From assembly GCF_003797125.1 (NCBI RefSeq), contig NZ_RKKE01000001.1:186001-250000 (forward strand): DNA of 64,000 bases, written 5' to 3'. The position numbers were made by a program, and so were the translations under genes. This DNA is from Shewanella frigidimarina (lineage in GTDB: Bacteria; Pseudomonadota; Gammaproteobacteria; Enterobacterales; Shewanellaceae). Below the pieces are notes generated by a model, which saw nothing but the letters and a program-made list of their open reading frames with translations, searched no databases and was not told where the DNA came from. Shown one piece after another: positions 26,317 to 36,534 of the stretch (its first letter is position 1; the number at the start of each line of letters is the position of its first letter).

Positions 26317-27129
26317 TTAATCTTTTAGTTCGCCTAACTTAGCTAATGTATAAGGTGCAAGTTCTGGTATGTCTTTACGAACTTGGCTTTCTAACACTAA
26401 TAATCCTTCAAAATTATCACAAATTTTATCAGCTCGTTGTTCAAGGCCTTGTGATTGCGATTCAAGCTGTTGCTCGATGTCTTTACCGACATTATCCATT
26501 TTTTGTGAAAAGGTATTCATTTTCTCTTCAAATGAACCACCTTCAGAAGACATAATCTGGCTACCTAATGTCATCATTAATGATCCCATTGAGTTGGTGA
26601 CCATTTGTTCTATCTCTTGCTCAAACTCTTCATTAAATGCATGTTCAATTGAAGACTCTGTTGAACCTAAATAAAACTTATCGCCTTGCTGATACGCCAT
26701 GGTGTCAATGCGTTTTTGTATCCCAGTCATGAGCTTATCAATTTGGCTACCAGTGGCATCGCCAAATATTGGAGTTAATGCCATATTAACCGCCTGAGAT
26801 GCCATTACTACAACATCACCGACCAAATCAATTACCTCTGGAACCTGACGAGATAGTTCATCAGAATATTGAGTGAGCAATGTTTGTTGCTTAGCGTTTA
26901 AGGTAACCTTTTTACCGTCTACATACAGTTGATCCAGTTCAACGCGATATTTCTCGGATCCATTATCACTAATCTGCAATTTTTTTGGTTCAACGGTAAC
27001 GTCATAGTTTAATGTCACATTGCACTTTTCATCATTAATTGACATTTTTGCCATAGCTGGCGTCAACGCCCCTGCAGTGAATAACATGCTGGTTAACGCT
27101 ACACCACAAATCAACTTCTGTTTGGTCAT
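26317..27129 (-). CDS. yggN: YggN family exported protein (DUF2884)
   Basis: A 270-residue protein with a signal peptide (residues 1-27, ending AMA). The mature part begins KMSINDEKCNVTLNYDVTVEP, contains VELDQLYVDGKKVTLN and QQTLLTQYSDELSRQVPEV, and ends in a helical Q/E-rich region with DKICDNFEGL. This is the DUF2884 pattern of E. coli YggN; function unknown, location periplasmic. It belongs to the conserved run yggN-yggL-trmB, with glsB between yggN and yggL. It has its own terminator. Confidence 0.88.
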   Translation of the reverse strand: MTKQKLICGVALTSMLFTAGALTPAMAKMSINDEKCNVTLNYDVTVEPKKLQISDNGSEKYRVELDQLYVDGKKVTLNAKQQTLLTQYSDELSRQVPEVIDLVGDVVVMASQAVNMALTPIFGDATGSQIDKLMTGIQKRIDTMAYQQGDKFYLGSTESSIEHAFNEEFEQEIEQMVTNSMGSLMMTLGSQIMSSEGGSFEEKMNTFSQKMDNVGKDIEQQLESQSQGLEQRADKICDNFEGLLVLESQVRKDIPELAPYTLAKLGELKD

Positions 27130-27287
27130 GATAAAAATCCTTTTGCTATACGAATATCAATAATAAGGTCGAATATGAGTGTTATAAAGCACAAGCTATG
27201 CCAACAAAGTTAACTCGATGATTTTTAATAGATAAAACAAATATAGAGTTAATGAGTTAACTGATGGATGGGTGATAGCGGAAGTGT

Positions 27288-27326
27288 ATTCGTAAAATAA
27301 ACCAAAAAGTAGTCTATTTTACGAAT
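27288..27326. repeat. 12-bp perfect inverted repeat downstream of glsB
   Basis: ATTCGTAAAATA (27288-27299) and TATTTTACGAAT (27315-27326), separated by 15 bases. There is no U-run, so it may be a weak terminator of glsB or a binding site. Confidence 0.55.
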
Positions 27327-27356
27327 CTCAATAATAATTAATTTAGAGAGGTTACA

Positions 27357-28271
27357 TCAAAAAATGGAACGGCCTAACTTTTGGCTTAACTGCTCTAACA
27401 TAGCCGTACCGGCCAAGGAGTTTCCATTGATATCTAATTCAGGAGACCATACACAAATAGACATATCACCAGGGATTACGGCAATAATGCCTCCACCCAC
27501 GCCACTTTTACCTGGCATTCCCACTCGATAAGCAAACTCTCCTGCGCCATCGTATAATCCAGATGTCGCGAGTAAAGCATTGAGTTGCCTAGTTTGCACT
27601 GGTGACACTAAGCTGTCGCCATCAAGCGTTTTACCGCGGTTAGCCAAATAGAACATCGCACGGGATAAATCAGCGCAATTCATTCTTAATGCACAGTAAT
27701 GAAAATAGCTTTTAAGCACGGTATTGACGTCGCCCTCAAAATTACCAAATGACTTCATTAAATAGGCAATAGATGCATTACGAGCACTGAACTGGAACTC
27801 AGAATCCGCCACGACTTTATCGTAAGATAATGTCGGGTTTTGACTCAATTGACGTACCACTTCGAGCATTCGATGTTTAGGCGCCCCTAAACGAGCTTGC
27901 AACAAGTCGGCAATGACAAGTGCACCTGCATTAATAAAAGGGTTTCGAGGTTTACCACGCTCTAATTCGACCTGTACCAGCGAGTTAAATGAATGTCCTG
28001 AGGGTTCTTTACCCACACGACTCCAAATTTCATCTTCGGTATATAAATTAAGTGCCAGGGTAAGGCTAAAGACTTTTGAAATACTTTGAATTGAAAACGG
28101 TTCGAGGTAATCACCCGCACCAATTGTTTGACCGTCAACAGTGGTAACTGCAATCCCTATTTTATTAGGGTCAACGCAGGCAAGAGCAGGAATATATCCT
28201 GCAACCTTGCCTTTACCCAATAGCGATCTTACTTTATCGACAGCTTCTTGAAGTAATAATTGCTCAGGCAA
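27357..28271 (-). CDS. glsB: glutaminase
   Basis: A 304-residue serine-dependent beta-lactamase-like glutaminase converting L-glutamine to glutamate and ammonia. The catalytic SxxK motif is [12 protein letters not shown] near residue 64; other family motifs are [11 protein letters not shown] near residue 112, [14 protein letters not shown], and [20 protein letters not shown] near residue 252. The length fits GlsB. It starts six bases after yggL, so yggL-glsB are probably co-transcribed. In E. coli the asparaginase gene ansB occupies the comparable spot beside yggN. Confidence 0.94.
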   Translation of the reverse strand: MPEQLLLQEAVDKVRSLLGKGKVAGYIPALACVDPNKIGIAVTTVDGQTIGAGDYLEPFSIQSISKVFSLTLALNLYTEDEIWSRVGKEPSGHSFNSLVQVELERGKPRNPFINAGALVIADLLQARLGAPKHRMLEVVRQLSQNPTLSYDKVVADSEFQFSARNASIAYLMKSFGNFEGDVNTVLKSYFHYCALRMNCADLSRAMFYLANRGKTLDGDSLVSPVQTRQLNALLATSGLYDGAGEFAYRVGMPGKSGVGGGIIAVIPGDMSICVWSPELDINGNSLAGTAMLEQLSQKLGRSIF

Positions 28272-28277
28272 TTTAGC

Positions 28278-28604
28278 TTAACCCCACCAGATATCGTACA
28301 AGTCACTGACTTCTAGGTTAGATACAGGCTTGTCTTTCCAGAATGCATTCACTGCAGCGGTATCTTCATCAGTACATTTACCGATAGCTTGGGTAGCAAT
28401 AATACCTTCCCATTGCTTGTGTCCACCACCGTGGAAACCTAATTGACGAGGTTCAATGACTTCAACAAGAAATTGATCTACTAAGTTATCAATATCTGCC
28501 TCAGAAACAGACTCATCAAAAGTCCAGTTGATTTCAAAGCCTAATTCTTGAAACTCATCAACTCGTAATTTTTTACGTAAACGACGACTACGATTTTGCG
28601 CCAT
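28278..28604 (-). CDS. yggL: YggL family 50S ribosome-associated protein (DUF469)
   Basis: A 108-residue DUF469 protein: RSRRLRKKLRVDEFQELGFEINW at the N terminus, LVDQFLVEVIEPRQLGFHGGGH in the middle and VSDLYDIWWG at the end. YggL has been reported to associate with the large ribosomal subunit. It lies 35 bases downstream of trmB and 6 bases upstream of glsB. Confidence 0.93.
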   Translation of the reverse strand: MAQNRSRRLRKKLRVDEFQELGFEINWTFDESVSEADIDNLVDQFLVEVIEPRQLGFHGGGHKQWEGIIATQAIGKCTDEDTAAVNAFWKDKPVSNLEVSDLYDIWWG

Positions 28605-28639
28605 GGTGTATTCTCCGATTGCTGAAAGTGTAGTTGTGA

Positions 28640-29356
28640 TTAAGCAGTACGCTCAAACATGATATCCCATACGCCGTGACCGAGTCTGTGGCCTCTTGCC
28701 TCAAACTTGGTAAGTGGACGATGCTCTGGACGTTCGACAACTGTACCAGTTGTTGATTGATTTTTATAACCTTCTGCGGCATTCATTATTTCTAACATAT
28801 GCTCGCTGTAATTCTCCCAATCGGTTGCCATGTGAAACACACCACCAATTTTAAGCTTACGGCGGATAAGTTGTACAAACTCGGCTTGCACAATCCGGCG
28901 CTTATGATGACGTTTTTTATGCCATGGATCAGGGAAAAACAATTGTACGCGCTCAAGTGAACCATCAACAATGCTGTGCTCTAGCACTTCCATTGCATCG
29001 TGATGATATACACGTAAGTTAGTCACTTCAGCAGCACCAGCCTCAGAAAGACACGTACCAATGCCTGGCTTATGCACTTCTATGCCAATAAAGTTTTGTT
29101 CTGGGGCAGCTTTTGCCATTTGCACTAATGATGCCCCCATACCAAAACCGATTTCTAATACGGTATCAGCATCGCGACCAAACACTTGAGTTAACTCCAA
29201 CGCTTGTGGAGTATAATCAAGTCCCATTGCTGGCCAATGTGCTTCAATTGCTTGAGATTGACCTTTGGTTAAACGGCCTTCGCGTAAAACAAAACTTCTG
29301 ATTTTACGAATATACTTACCGTCTTCGTTAAATTCAGCTGTGGTAACGTCGCTCAT
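28640..29356 (-). CDS. trmB: tRNA (guanine-N7-)-methyltransferase TrmB
   Basis: A 238-residue SAM-dependent methyltransferase forming m7G46 in tRNA. The SAM motif I is [12 protein letters not shown] near residue 68; next are [31 protein letters not shown] near residue 137 and [21 protein letters not shown] at the C terminus. It is the first gene of trmB-yggL-glsB, divergent from mutY with a 249-base gap that must hold both promoters. Confidence 0.95.
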   Translation of the reverse strand: MSDVTTAEFNEDGKYIRKIRSFVLREGRLTKGQSQAIEAHWPAMGLDYTPQALELTQVFGRDADTVLEIGFGMGASLVQMAKAAPEQNFIGIEVHKPGIGTCLSEAGAAEVTNLRVYHHDAMEVLEHSIVDGSLERVQLFFPDPWHKKRHHKRRIVQAEFVQLIRRKLKIGGVFHMATDWENYSEHMLEIMNAAEGYKNQSTTGTVVERPEHRPLTKFEARGHRLGHGVWDIMFERTA

Positions 29357-29605
29357 CTTTGCCTCATTGTCTGCGTACTTTGTTGTGCTGTTATAACTAA
29401 AAATTAGTTAAAGTAGTGCCAAAATATTATTCCAACACTATTTAGCAGCACATTACGCATTGCTTTCTGTAATAGATCGTTTTTAAACTCAGTTGGGCAT
29501 TATACCTAAACTCATTGCACATGTTTACGCTAATTTAGTGCAAACGTGTGATTTTAAATAGTAGGGCCACTTGTGTAATAAAATGGCTATAGCTACACTG
29601 CGCCC

Positions 29606-30679
29606 ATGAAAAATTTGACTCCATTTTCTGAGCGTATCATCGCTTGGTATGACCTTCATGGTCGTAAATCGCTGCCATGGCAGATTAATAAAACACCTTA
29701 TCGAGTTTGGGTGTCGGAGATCATGCTCCAGCAAACTCAAGTCGCGACGGTTATTCCTTATTATGAAAAGTTTATGGCGCGTTTCCCTAGCGTTATAGAT
29801 CTTGCTAATGCTCATCAAGATGAAGTGCTACATTTATGGACTGGCCTAGGTTATTACGCTAGAGCGCGTAATCTACATAAAGCGGCTCAGCATATTCGAG
29901 ATGCTTTTAATGGACAATTCCCCACACAGTTTGATGATGTGGTTGCGTTATCTGGAATAGGTAAATCGACTGCTGGCGCAGTGTTATCCTTATCGCTCGG
30001 TCAACACCACTCAATTTTAGACGGTAATGTAAAACGAGTTTTGGCACGACATGGTGCTATTGAAGGTTGGCCGGGACAAAAACACGTTGAACAACAATTG
30101 TGGCAATTAACCGATGCGTTAACACCAGCCAAAAACGTTGAAAAATTTAACCAAGCTATGATGGATATTGGTTCAAGTGTTTGTACCCGCAGTAAACCTA
30201 ATTGTGCTGCCTGCCCTGTAGCAATTGATTGTGTGGCTCAACAGACAGGTCATCAAAGTTTATATCCTGGTAAAAAACCTAAAAAAGTAACGCCAGAAAA
30301 ATCAGCGTTTATGGTGGTTTTAGTCGATAACAGCCAAGATTCAGTAAAAGTTCAGCTTATTCAGCGTCCACCAGCTGGTATATGGGGAGGATTATGGTGT
30401 TTCCCACAATTTGAACATCAAGCAGAATTAGATGATTATTTAACGCTGCATAATTTGACAGAATCAGAGCAAGGGCTTGCTGGGTTTAGGCATACATTTA
30501 GTCATTTCCACCTTGATATTCAACCAGTGCTAGTTGAACTATCTGTCGATCAAGCAACAGGTATCATGGAACAAACCTCGGCTCTCTGGTATAACATAGA
30601 GCAACCTGCGAAAGTCGGATTGGCAGCCGCTACAGAACGTATTTTGGCTAATTTAACCGTACTTTTCGCGACACATTAG
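29606..30679 (+). CDS. mutY: adenine DNA glycosylase MutY
   Basis: A 357-residue glycosylase removing A opposite 8-oxoguanine. The HhH-GPD domain is clear: [26 protein letters not shown] with the catalytic Glu, [16 protein letters not shown] with the catalytic Asp nearby ([15 protein letters not shown]), and the [4Fe-4S] loop [17 protein letters not shown] (C-x6-C-x2-C-x5-C) near residues 192-208. A C-terminal NUDIX-like domain recognises 8-oxoG. It is followed after 34 bases by yggX, the usual partner. Confidence 0.96.
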   Translation: MKNLTPFSERIIAWYDLHGRKSLPWQINKTPYRVWVSEIMLQQTQVATVIPYYEKFMARFPSVIDLANAHQDEVLHLWTGLGYYARARNLHKAAQHIRDAFNGQFPTQFDDVVALSGIGKSTAGAVLSLSLGQHHSILDGNVKRVLARHGAIEGWPGQKHVEQQLWQLTDALTPAKNVEKFNQAMMDIGSSVCTRSKPNCAACPVAIDCVAQQTGHQSLYPGKKPKKVTPEKSAFMVVLVDNSQDSVKVQLIQRPPAGIWGGLWCFPQFEHQAELDDYLTLHNLTESEQGLAGFRHTFSHFHLDIQPVLVELSVDQATGIMEQTSALWYNIEQPAKVGLAAATERILANLTVLFATH

Positions 30680-30713
30680 TTTTTAATGTAATTAAAGTTA
30701 GTAAGGAATCATC

Positions 30714-30992
30714 ATGGCTCGCACAGTTCACTGTCAACACCTAAACAAATCAGCTGACGGCTTAGATTTTCAGCTTTACCCAGGCGAATTAGGTAAGCGC
30801 ATTTTTGACAATATTGGTAAAGAAGCTTGGGGCTTATGGCAAAAGAAGCAAACAATGCTCATTAACGAGAAAAAACTCAATATGATGAATGTTGATGACC
30901 GCAAGTTTCTTGAAGAGCAAATGACTAATTTTTTATTTGAAGGTAAAGACGTTGAAATCGAAGGCTATGTTCCACCAGCTGAAGATGAATAA
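30714..30992 (+). CDS. yggX: YggX, Fe(II) trafficking / oxidative damage protection protein
   Basis: A 92-residue protein of the usual YggX length: [19 protein letters not shown] with the conserved Cys7, [31 protein letters not shown], and a C-terminal [16 protein letters not shown]. It protects Fe-S clusters under oxidative stress in enteric bacteria. It is in an operon with mutY and closed by a strong terminator. Confidence 0.95.
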   Translation: MARTVHCQHLNKSADGLDFQLYPGELGKRIFDNIGKEAWGLWQKKQTMLINEKKLNMMNVDDRKFLEEQMTNFLFEGKDVEIEGYVPPAEDE

Positions 30993-31024
30993 CGCAACAA
31001 CATAATCAATAACTGTATTAAACA

Positions 31025-31057
31025 ACAAAGCCGCTTAACTTAGCGGCTTTGTTTTTT
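31025..31057 (+). terminator. Rho-independent terminator of mutY-yggX
   Basis: ACAAAGCCGCT / AGCGGCTTTGT perfect stem with loop TAACTT and a TTTTT tail. It lies between convergent units and may serve yceI too. Confidence 0.93.
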
Positions 31058-31082
31058 GGTTGTTAATCACAAATCCAACAGA

Positions 31083-31658
31083 TTATTGTTTAACGCCTTC
31101 CACGACTAATGCTAATTCAACGTTTGCAGAAGCTGGACCTAAATCCATTTTGACACCAAAATCTTTCATTGCAAAAGTGGTTTTGCCACTAAAGCCTGCA
31201 CGGTATCCACCCCATGGATCTTTACCTTCACCAATAGCAACGGCATCAATGCTTAACGGCTTTGTCACACCATTTAAAGTAAAGTCACCATTAATTACAA
31301 ACTGGTTATTTCCTTTATCAACAATTGATGTTGATGAAAAAGAGGCTTCAGGGAATTTACTGGTATTTAAAAAGTCTGCGCTGCGTAAATGCTTGTCACG
31401 CTCGGCATGATTAGAATCAACACTGTTAGTATTAATTTTAACATTCACTTTCGCATCTGCGACTTTGTCAGCATCAAAACTGAAGTCGCCAGAAAACTCA
31501 TTAAAGCGCCCCACTACAAAGCTATAACCCAAATGGCTTACACTAAATTGAATCGATGCATGTGCACCTTGAGTGTCGATAACATAGTCGGCAGCATTAA
31601 CAGCAACAGGTAACATAAACGTTGCACTGATTAGTGCTGCTATAAGGTGTTTTTTCAT
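31083..31658 (-). CDS. yceI: YceI family periplasmic protein
   Basis: A 191-residue protein with a signal peptide (about residues 1-22, ending NA/A). The lipocalin-like YceI fold is shown by YVIDTQGAHASIQFSVSHLGYSFVVGRFNEFSGDFSFD, NSNHAERD-like text (SVDSNHAERDKHLRSADFLNT) and NGDFTLNGVTKPLSIDAVAIGEG. Family members bind isoprenoid chains such as polyprenyl pyrophosphate or quinone precursors. It follows the cytochrome b561 gene by about 100 bases, the same pairing as yceJ-yceI in E. coli. Confidence 0.94.
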   Translation of the reverse strand: MKKHLIAALISATFMLPVAVNAADYVIDTQGAHASIQFSVSHLGYSFVVGRFNEFSGDFSFDADKVADAKVNVKINTNSVDSNHAERDKHLRSADFLNTSKFPEASFSSTSIVDKGNNQFVINGDFTLNGVTKPLSIDAVAIGEGKDPWGGYRAGFSGKTTFAMKDFGVKMDLGPASANVELALVVEGVKQ

Positions 31659-31761
31659 GGTTTTTTATTCCTTTAAGTTAATAAGTATGTAAACAGATAA
31701 ATAAGTAGCGTGGTATCTATCGAGAGTCATTATTAATACACTCGATTGTTAAATAATTCGA

Positions 31762-32319
31762 TTACTTGCCAATACGGTTTGGCATAAGCATTCTTTTAAG
31801 GGTGTTATCTTTATCAATAACATGATGCTTAATCGCACCTGCTGCATGCAAAACAACCAAGCCGATTAAGCTATAGGCAAGGTATTGATGTATAAACCCC
31901 GCTATATCAGCTTGTTCGTCAATAAAGGCATTAGGAAATGGCACGGCAAACCAGTCAAAAATCCAAATATCTCGGCCATCAGCTGTCGAAATCATAATTC
32001 CTGAGCACATAATGAGTAGCATTAACATATATAGAATAATATGTGCCCACTTCGCCAAACGCTTTTCCCATGACTGATGATTCGATATCGGATTAGGAGT
32101 GTGTGATATCGTTCGCCAAACTAATCTTAATAGCGTTAAACCAAGTAACAGCAGACCGATACTTTTATGCAGATGCGGCGCAGTTTGGTACCAACTACTA
32201 TAATAGGTAAGATCTACCATCCAATAACCCGCACTAAATAGGCCAATCACTGCGATTGCGGACAACCAATGGATTAAAATAGTCACCAAGCCATAGCCAG
32301 CTGGAGTATTCTTTAACAT
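31762..32319 (-). CDS. cytochrome b561 family protein
   Basis: A 185-residue inner-membrane diheme cytochrome b561 (YceJ/CybB type). Four hydrophobic segments are visible (about residues 10-30, 45-65, 90-110, 140-160). Candidate axial His residues occur in ILIHWLSA, HLHKSIGLLLLGL, AHIILYMLML and FIHQYLAYSLIGLVVLHAAGA. It probably passes electrons from the quinol pool to an unknown periplasmic acceptor. First gene of a two-gene unit with yceI. Confidence 0.93.
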   Translation of the reverse strand: MLKNTPAGYGLVTILIHWLSAIAVIGLFSAGYWMVDLTYYSSWYQTAPHLHKSIGLLLLGLTLLRLVWRTISHTPNPISNHQSWEKRLAKWAHIILYMLMLLIMCSGIMISTADGRDIWIFDWFAVPFPNAFIDEQADIAGFIHQYLAYSLIGLVVLHAAGAIKHHVIDKDNTLKRMLMPNRIGK

Positions 32320-32853
32320 GCCTTACTTTCCTCTAAAGAAGTTACAACATTCTAACGTTAGTTTTGGGAAAGAAAATCAGTAAAAATAGCCGAAATCGTT
32401 CTATAAAATAGAAGTGATGAGAGTTAGATAACGTTAACTACACAATGTAATTAAGTAATGACTAATTCGACGTACATCAATTGTAGCCACTAATTATTAA
32501 ATATCATCTAGGCCCTATTGATCTTTCATCGTTAAAACTTGTTCAAGATAAACGGTTTGTTTTTTATATATCAGGCTGCAAGTATTAGAGACTAAGCCTC
32601 TAACTACGCTTATGTCTTGTAACCAACATATTCTATAAAGATTAAAAAGACCTTAACCCGAGCCTTTCGGCTAGCGTTTGTGACTTCTATAACTAGGTTA
32701 TCGCCCGCGCATGTGAAATCACTACTCCGAATAAACTCTCCCTTTTATAAAATCGTCACAAATATCCGCACTATTCGTCTTTAAAGTTCAATCGATTTTA
32801 AGCTTGCCGTACAGAGTCGGTTCTATTGTGCTAAATAGATGCCTTGGTTACTC

Positions 32854-32867
32854 AGTTAACGTTAACT
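32854..32867. repeat. perfect 14-bp palindrome
   Basis: AGTTAACGTTAACT. A possible regulator site in the gene-free stretch. Confidence 0.5.
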
Positions 32868-32896
32868 AAGATAATTCACTTGACCGAAAGTTCACT

Positions 32897-32912
32897 CATT
32901 TACATGTAAATG
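32897..32912. repeat. perfect 16-bp palindrome
   Basis: CATTTACATGTAAATG, 29 bases to the right of the 14-bp palindrome. A possible regulator site; the target is not obvious. Confidence 0.5.
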
Positions 32913-33184
32913 GGCATTTATCAGCGCAGAAACTCGATCTTACTGATAACACTAAGACGCCAATCATATGTAAAAATAAAATTAGACTAATGTTGAGCAA
33001 AAAACAGACGGAGAATTCAATTACCGAGCTACTCTTTAGTTATTTTATTTAATCATCAGTAAGCTTCTACGACTTTATTCTTATCGATTAACGCTTAGAA
33101 ACCACTTTTAGAGTTAAAAATCGATAAAAAACCACCAGTTTGCACATTAACTAGCCGAACGAGTAAAAACATTTGAAAAACCAC

Positions 33185-33211
33185 TTGCACGATAAAAACC
33201 ATCACTATACT
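33185..33211 (+). promoter_or_regulatory. probable sigma70 promoter of the tRNA operon
   Basis: TTGCAC at 33185-33190 and TATACT at 33206-33211 (15-base spacer, slightly short), followed by a G+C-rich discriminator GTGCGCACTCC typical of stable RNA promoters. It lies about 80 bases before tRNA-Phe. Confidence 0.5.
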
Positions 33212-33292
33212 ATGTGCGCACTCCAGACGAGACAGGCATTGATTACCAAGTTAATACCTAGTCTGCAGTAATTAACTAACGCTTAGTTAGTT

Positions 33293-33368
33293 GCCCGAAT
33301 AGCTCAGTCGGTAGAGCAGAGGATTGAAAATCCTCGTGTCCCTGGTTCGATTCCGGGTTCGGGCACCA
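33293..33368 (+). tRNA. tRNA-Phe (GAA)
   Basis: 76 bases with encoded CCA. Acceptor GCCCGAA pairs with TTCGGGC, D arm GCTC/GAGC, anticodon arm GAGGA-TTGAAAA-TCCTC with anticodon GAA, T arm CCTGG-TTCGATT-CCGGG. Very close to E. coli tRNA-Phe. Confidence 0.98.
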
Positions 33369-33374
33369 TATTTA

Positions 33375-33450
<76 letters not shown>

Positions 33451-33457
33451 TAAAAAC

Positions 33458-33486
33458 AAAAAAGCCACACAATGAGTGGCTTTTTT
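33458..33486 (+). terminator. Rho-independent terminator of the tRNA operon
   Basis: GCCAC / GTGGC stem within AAAAAAGCCAC and GTGGCTTTTTT. Confidence 0.9.
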
Positions 33487-33505
33487 GCATCTGCAGTATA
33501 AGTCG

Positions 33506-33535
33506 AATCAAATATCTGGATTCAGATATTTGATT
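33506..33535. repeat. A+T-rich 13-bp inverted repeat
   Basis: AATCAAATATCTG and CAGATATTTGATT flank loop GATT. It lies between the tRNA terminator and the terminator of the SapC gene. Confidence 0.6.
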
Positions 33536-33548
33536 TAGCTTCTATAAA

Positions 33549-33580
33549 CAAAACAGGCACTCAATTGAGTGCCTGTTTTG
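33549..33580 (-). terminator. terminator of the SapC-like gene (perfect 16-bp palindrome)
   Basis: A 32-base perfect palindrome centred on CTCAATTGAG, with GGCACTC/GAGTGCC arms and A/T tails giving U-runs on both strands. Confidence 0.85.
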
Positions 33581-33597
33581 TTTAAAAAGCCCGGAGA

Positions 33598-34299
33598 CTA
33601 TCTACCGAGTACTTCAACCCGAGCTAAACGATTAACTTGGTTTAATGACCCCAAGTGACCATAAATCGGCCCTAGTAAACCGCGCTTTTTAAGTTCGATA
33701 AACTCTTCGTCGCTTAATGCATTTAATTTAGCTTCATCAATAAGGTATAAACCATTGATATTGCGTTTCTCTCCGGCGACATCAACAGTAAGAGTCTGAT
33801 TAATCAGCAGCCCTTTTTCATCTAAAAAACCTAAAATACCGCGAGTAGCTTGGTCTTGTTCATAATGGCTAATCAACGCTTGCTTACGCGCTTCTAAAAA
33901 CGGGGTTTCTTTACCATCTTCAAACAATGCTTGGCCGTCTGTTTTAGTCACTTCTTTGGCATCTTCGCGAATACCAATCCAGACTTTATCTTTAACGTCT
34001 GGGTTAACCACTAAACCAAGAGGATAGTCACGAACAACTGCGGGTATATACAAACCTTGCCACTTACCGTCTTTTACACTTAGATTCTGACCAGGTTTTA
34101 GGCCTAACATTGCAACTGATTGAAATTCGTTGGTATCACTGTTTTTAACAAATACGATTGGATACTCAGTGGCAGCACGATTAATTTCATGTAAAGTAAC
34201 CGGCACGATGTGCTGCTCCGCCACGTGTGAAAAGTCACTTGGAGTCAGTTTTAAATCACCATGCTTGGTTTGTTCTAATAATGTAATCTGGTTGGGCAT
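33598..34299 (-). CDS. SapC family protein
   Basis: A 233-residue protein with the SapC signature: an N-terminal PVTLHEINRAATEYPIVFVKNSDTNEFQSVAMLGLKPGQNL, then GLYIPAVVRDYPLGLV and a charged C-terminal half ending in a LARVEVLGR segment. The family is named after a Campylobacter S-layer-associated gene but its role in proteobacteria is unknown. The start is the ATG at 34299, with AAGGAG upstream; an upstream in-frame codon adds six residues overlapping that site. No signal peptide is visible. Apparently monocistronic. Confidence 0.87.
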   Translation of the reverse strand: MPNQITLLEQTKHGDLKLTPSDFSHVAEQHIVPVTLHEINRAATEYPIVFVKNSDTNEFQSVAMLGLKPGQNLSVKDGKWQGLYIPAVVRDYPLGLVVNPDVKDKVWIGIREDAKEVTKTDGQALFEDGKETPFLEARKQALISHYEQDQATRGILGFLDEKGLLINQTLTVDVAGEKRNINGLYLIDEAKLNALSDEEFIELKKRGLLGPIYGHLGSLNQVNRLARVEVLGR

Positions 34300-34539
34300 C
34301 TTGGCTCCTTGAAGCACTGATTATCTTCTATGGTATAAGTACAACATCATTGTCATACGTTACGTTAACAAATAATTAATAACTGAAACTACCAAGTTAA
34401 ATCTTAAATTCAAGTAGATTTAAGTTAAATTGTGTCAATAAACGTCAAATGGCCAATTCTTGTGCAAAATAGGCTTTATGTTTAACAAAGCCTATTTGTT
34501 TATGTTGATAGTCGCTCAACTCTCTAGGTGATCACTCGC

Positions 34540-35826
34540 CTAATGTAACTTGAGCTTTGGACGTTGCCAGCGCAGTAATTTTTGGGCAATACGATATACA
34601 GATGCCGAGAACCAGCCATACAAGCTAGCTAAGTGACGCTGATACAGAGAAATGTACATCAAACGTGCAATGTGTCCTTCAACAAAAAAATCGCCTGAAC
34701 GTAGGCTCCCCATTAAGTTGCCAACCGCCGAAAATCGACTCAGTGATACTAGTGAACCATAGTCTTTATAAACGAAAGGCTTTTCTGGCTGCTGTTTCAT
34801 CTTCAAACAAATATTGGCATAGAGCCGATCGGCCATTTGGGCTGCGGCTTGGGCTCTTGGTGGTACCGGCTTACCTGATGGTAAAATTAATTGAGCACAG
34901 TCGCCTAAAGCGTAAATATCATCGATGCCTTTTACACGCATACAGTCATCTACATCAATTTGATTACGGGGAGTAACGGGAAGTTGAGTGAAGTTTTCAA
35001 ATACTTTCGGGCCTTTGACACCTGCTGCCCACACCTTGATATTTGCTTTAATCGTCTCGCCTGTCGCAGTAACAAAACCTTCTTTGGTCACTTCTTTAAC
35101 CTGCACACCTAAATGCAATTTAACCCCTAACTTTGACAGTACTGTTTGCGCTCTTGTACTCACTTGCTCTGGCAATTGAGGCAGGATTTTGGTTGATGCT
35201 TCAATTAAATTTATATCTAAATGATCTTTAGATATATTTTGATAACCGTACTCTCTTACTGATTCAATAACATGATGGAGTTCAGCGGCAAGCTCGACAC
35301 CTGTAGCACCCGCACCAACAATGCCGATACCTAATTGGTCTTGGGTTTCATTAAGCTGTAACAACGCATCCATTAGCTTATGATGAAAAAGATTAGCACT
35401 GTCTAGACTGTCTAAAAAAATGCAGTGTTTTTCGGCTCCGGGTGTATTAAAGCTATTTGATACTCCGCCTAATGCTAGAACAAGAGTATCATATTCAATA
35501 TTGCGCGCGGCAATGATCATCTCGCCTTCATCGTTAAACACTGGAGCAAGTTGGATTGTTTTAGTACTCGGATCACATTGCTCAATGGCACCACGAATAT
35601 AGCGGTAACCGTTTTTTAATCCGTGATCTCGATATTGTAGGCCTTCGATTGATTGATCTATAACACCAACCGCGACTTCATGTAATTTAGGTTTCCAGAT
35701 GTGAACGGTATTCTTATCAATCAAACTAATATCGATTAACGGAATTTTACCAAATTTACGGCCTAACTTTGAAGCCAATGCCAGCCCTGCAGCCCCACCA
35801 CCCACAATAACAATTCGTTGAACCAT
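34540..35826 (-). CDS. ndh: type II NADH:quinone oxidoreductase
   Basis: A 428-residue single-subunit NADH dehydrogenase that feeds electrons to quinone without proton pumping. The FAD motif is IVIVGGGAAGLALASKLG at residues 4-21; the NADH motif is GIGIVGAGATGVELAAELHH near residue 165; and YALGDCAQL near residue 305 completes the FAD site. The C-terminal region (LYGWFSASVYRIAQKLL) is amphipathic and attaches to the membrane. It lies 78 bases after glnB in the same direction, but the glnB terminator sits between them. Confidence 0.95.
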   Translation of the reverse strand: MVQRIVIVGGGAAGLALASKLGRKFGKIPLIDISLIDKNTVHIWKPKLHEVAVGVIDQSIEGLQYRDHGLKNGYRYIRGAIEQCDPSTKTIQLAPVFNDEGEMIIAARNIEYDTLVLALGGVSNSFNTPGAEKHCIFLDSLDSANLFHHKLMDALLQLNETQDQLGIGIVGAGATGVELAAELHHVIESVREYGYQNISKDHLDINLIEASTKILPQLPEQVSTRAQTVLSKLGVKLHLGVQVKEVTKEGFVTATGETIKANIKVWAAGVKGPKVFENFTQLPVTPRNQIDVDDCMRVKGIDDIYALGDCAQLILPSGKPVPPRAQAAAQMADRLYANICLKMKQQPEKPFVYKDYGSLVSLSRFSAVGNLMGSLRSGDFFVEGHIARLMYISLYQRHLASLYGWFSASVYRIAQKLLRWQRPKLKLH

Positions 35827-35883
35827 ACATTACCTCAAAATTACCTTATACCAATAACTTCGTCACACTGTGTTTATAGTTAT

Positions 35884-35904
35884 AAAAAAAGGCCCTTATG
35901 GGCC

Positions 35905-35906
<2 letters not shown>
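35884..35906 (-). terminator. Rho-independent terminator of glnB, overlapping its stop codon
   Basis: AAGGCCC / GGGCCTT stem with a four-base loop, followed on the minus strand by TTTTTTTATA. The right arm includes two bases of the glnB stop codon. Confidence 0.88.

Positions 35907-36534
<628 letters not shown>

Larger units (their letters stand above)
32320..33180. other. gene-free stretch of about 860 bases
   Basis: Both strands carry frequent stops and I recognise no gene, tRNA or known RNA. Two perfect palindromes (32854-32867 and 32897-32912) are listed separately. The left end should hold the promoter of the cytochrome b561 gene. Confidence 0.5.
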
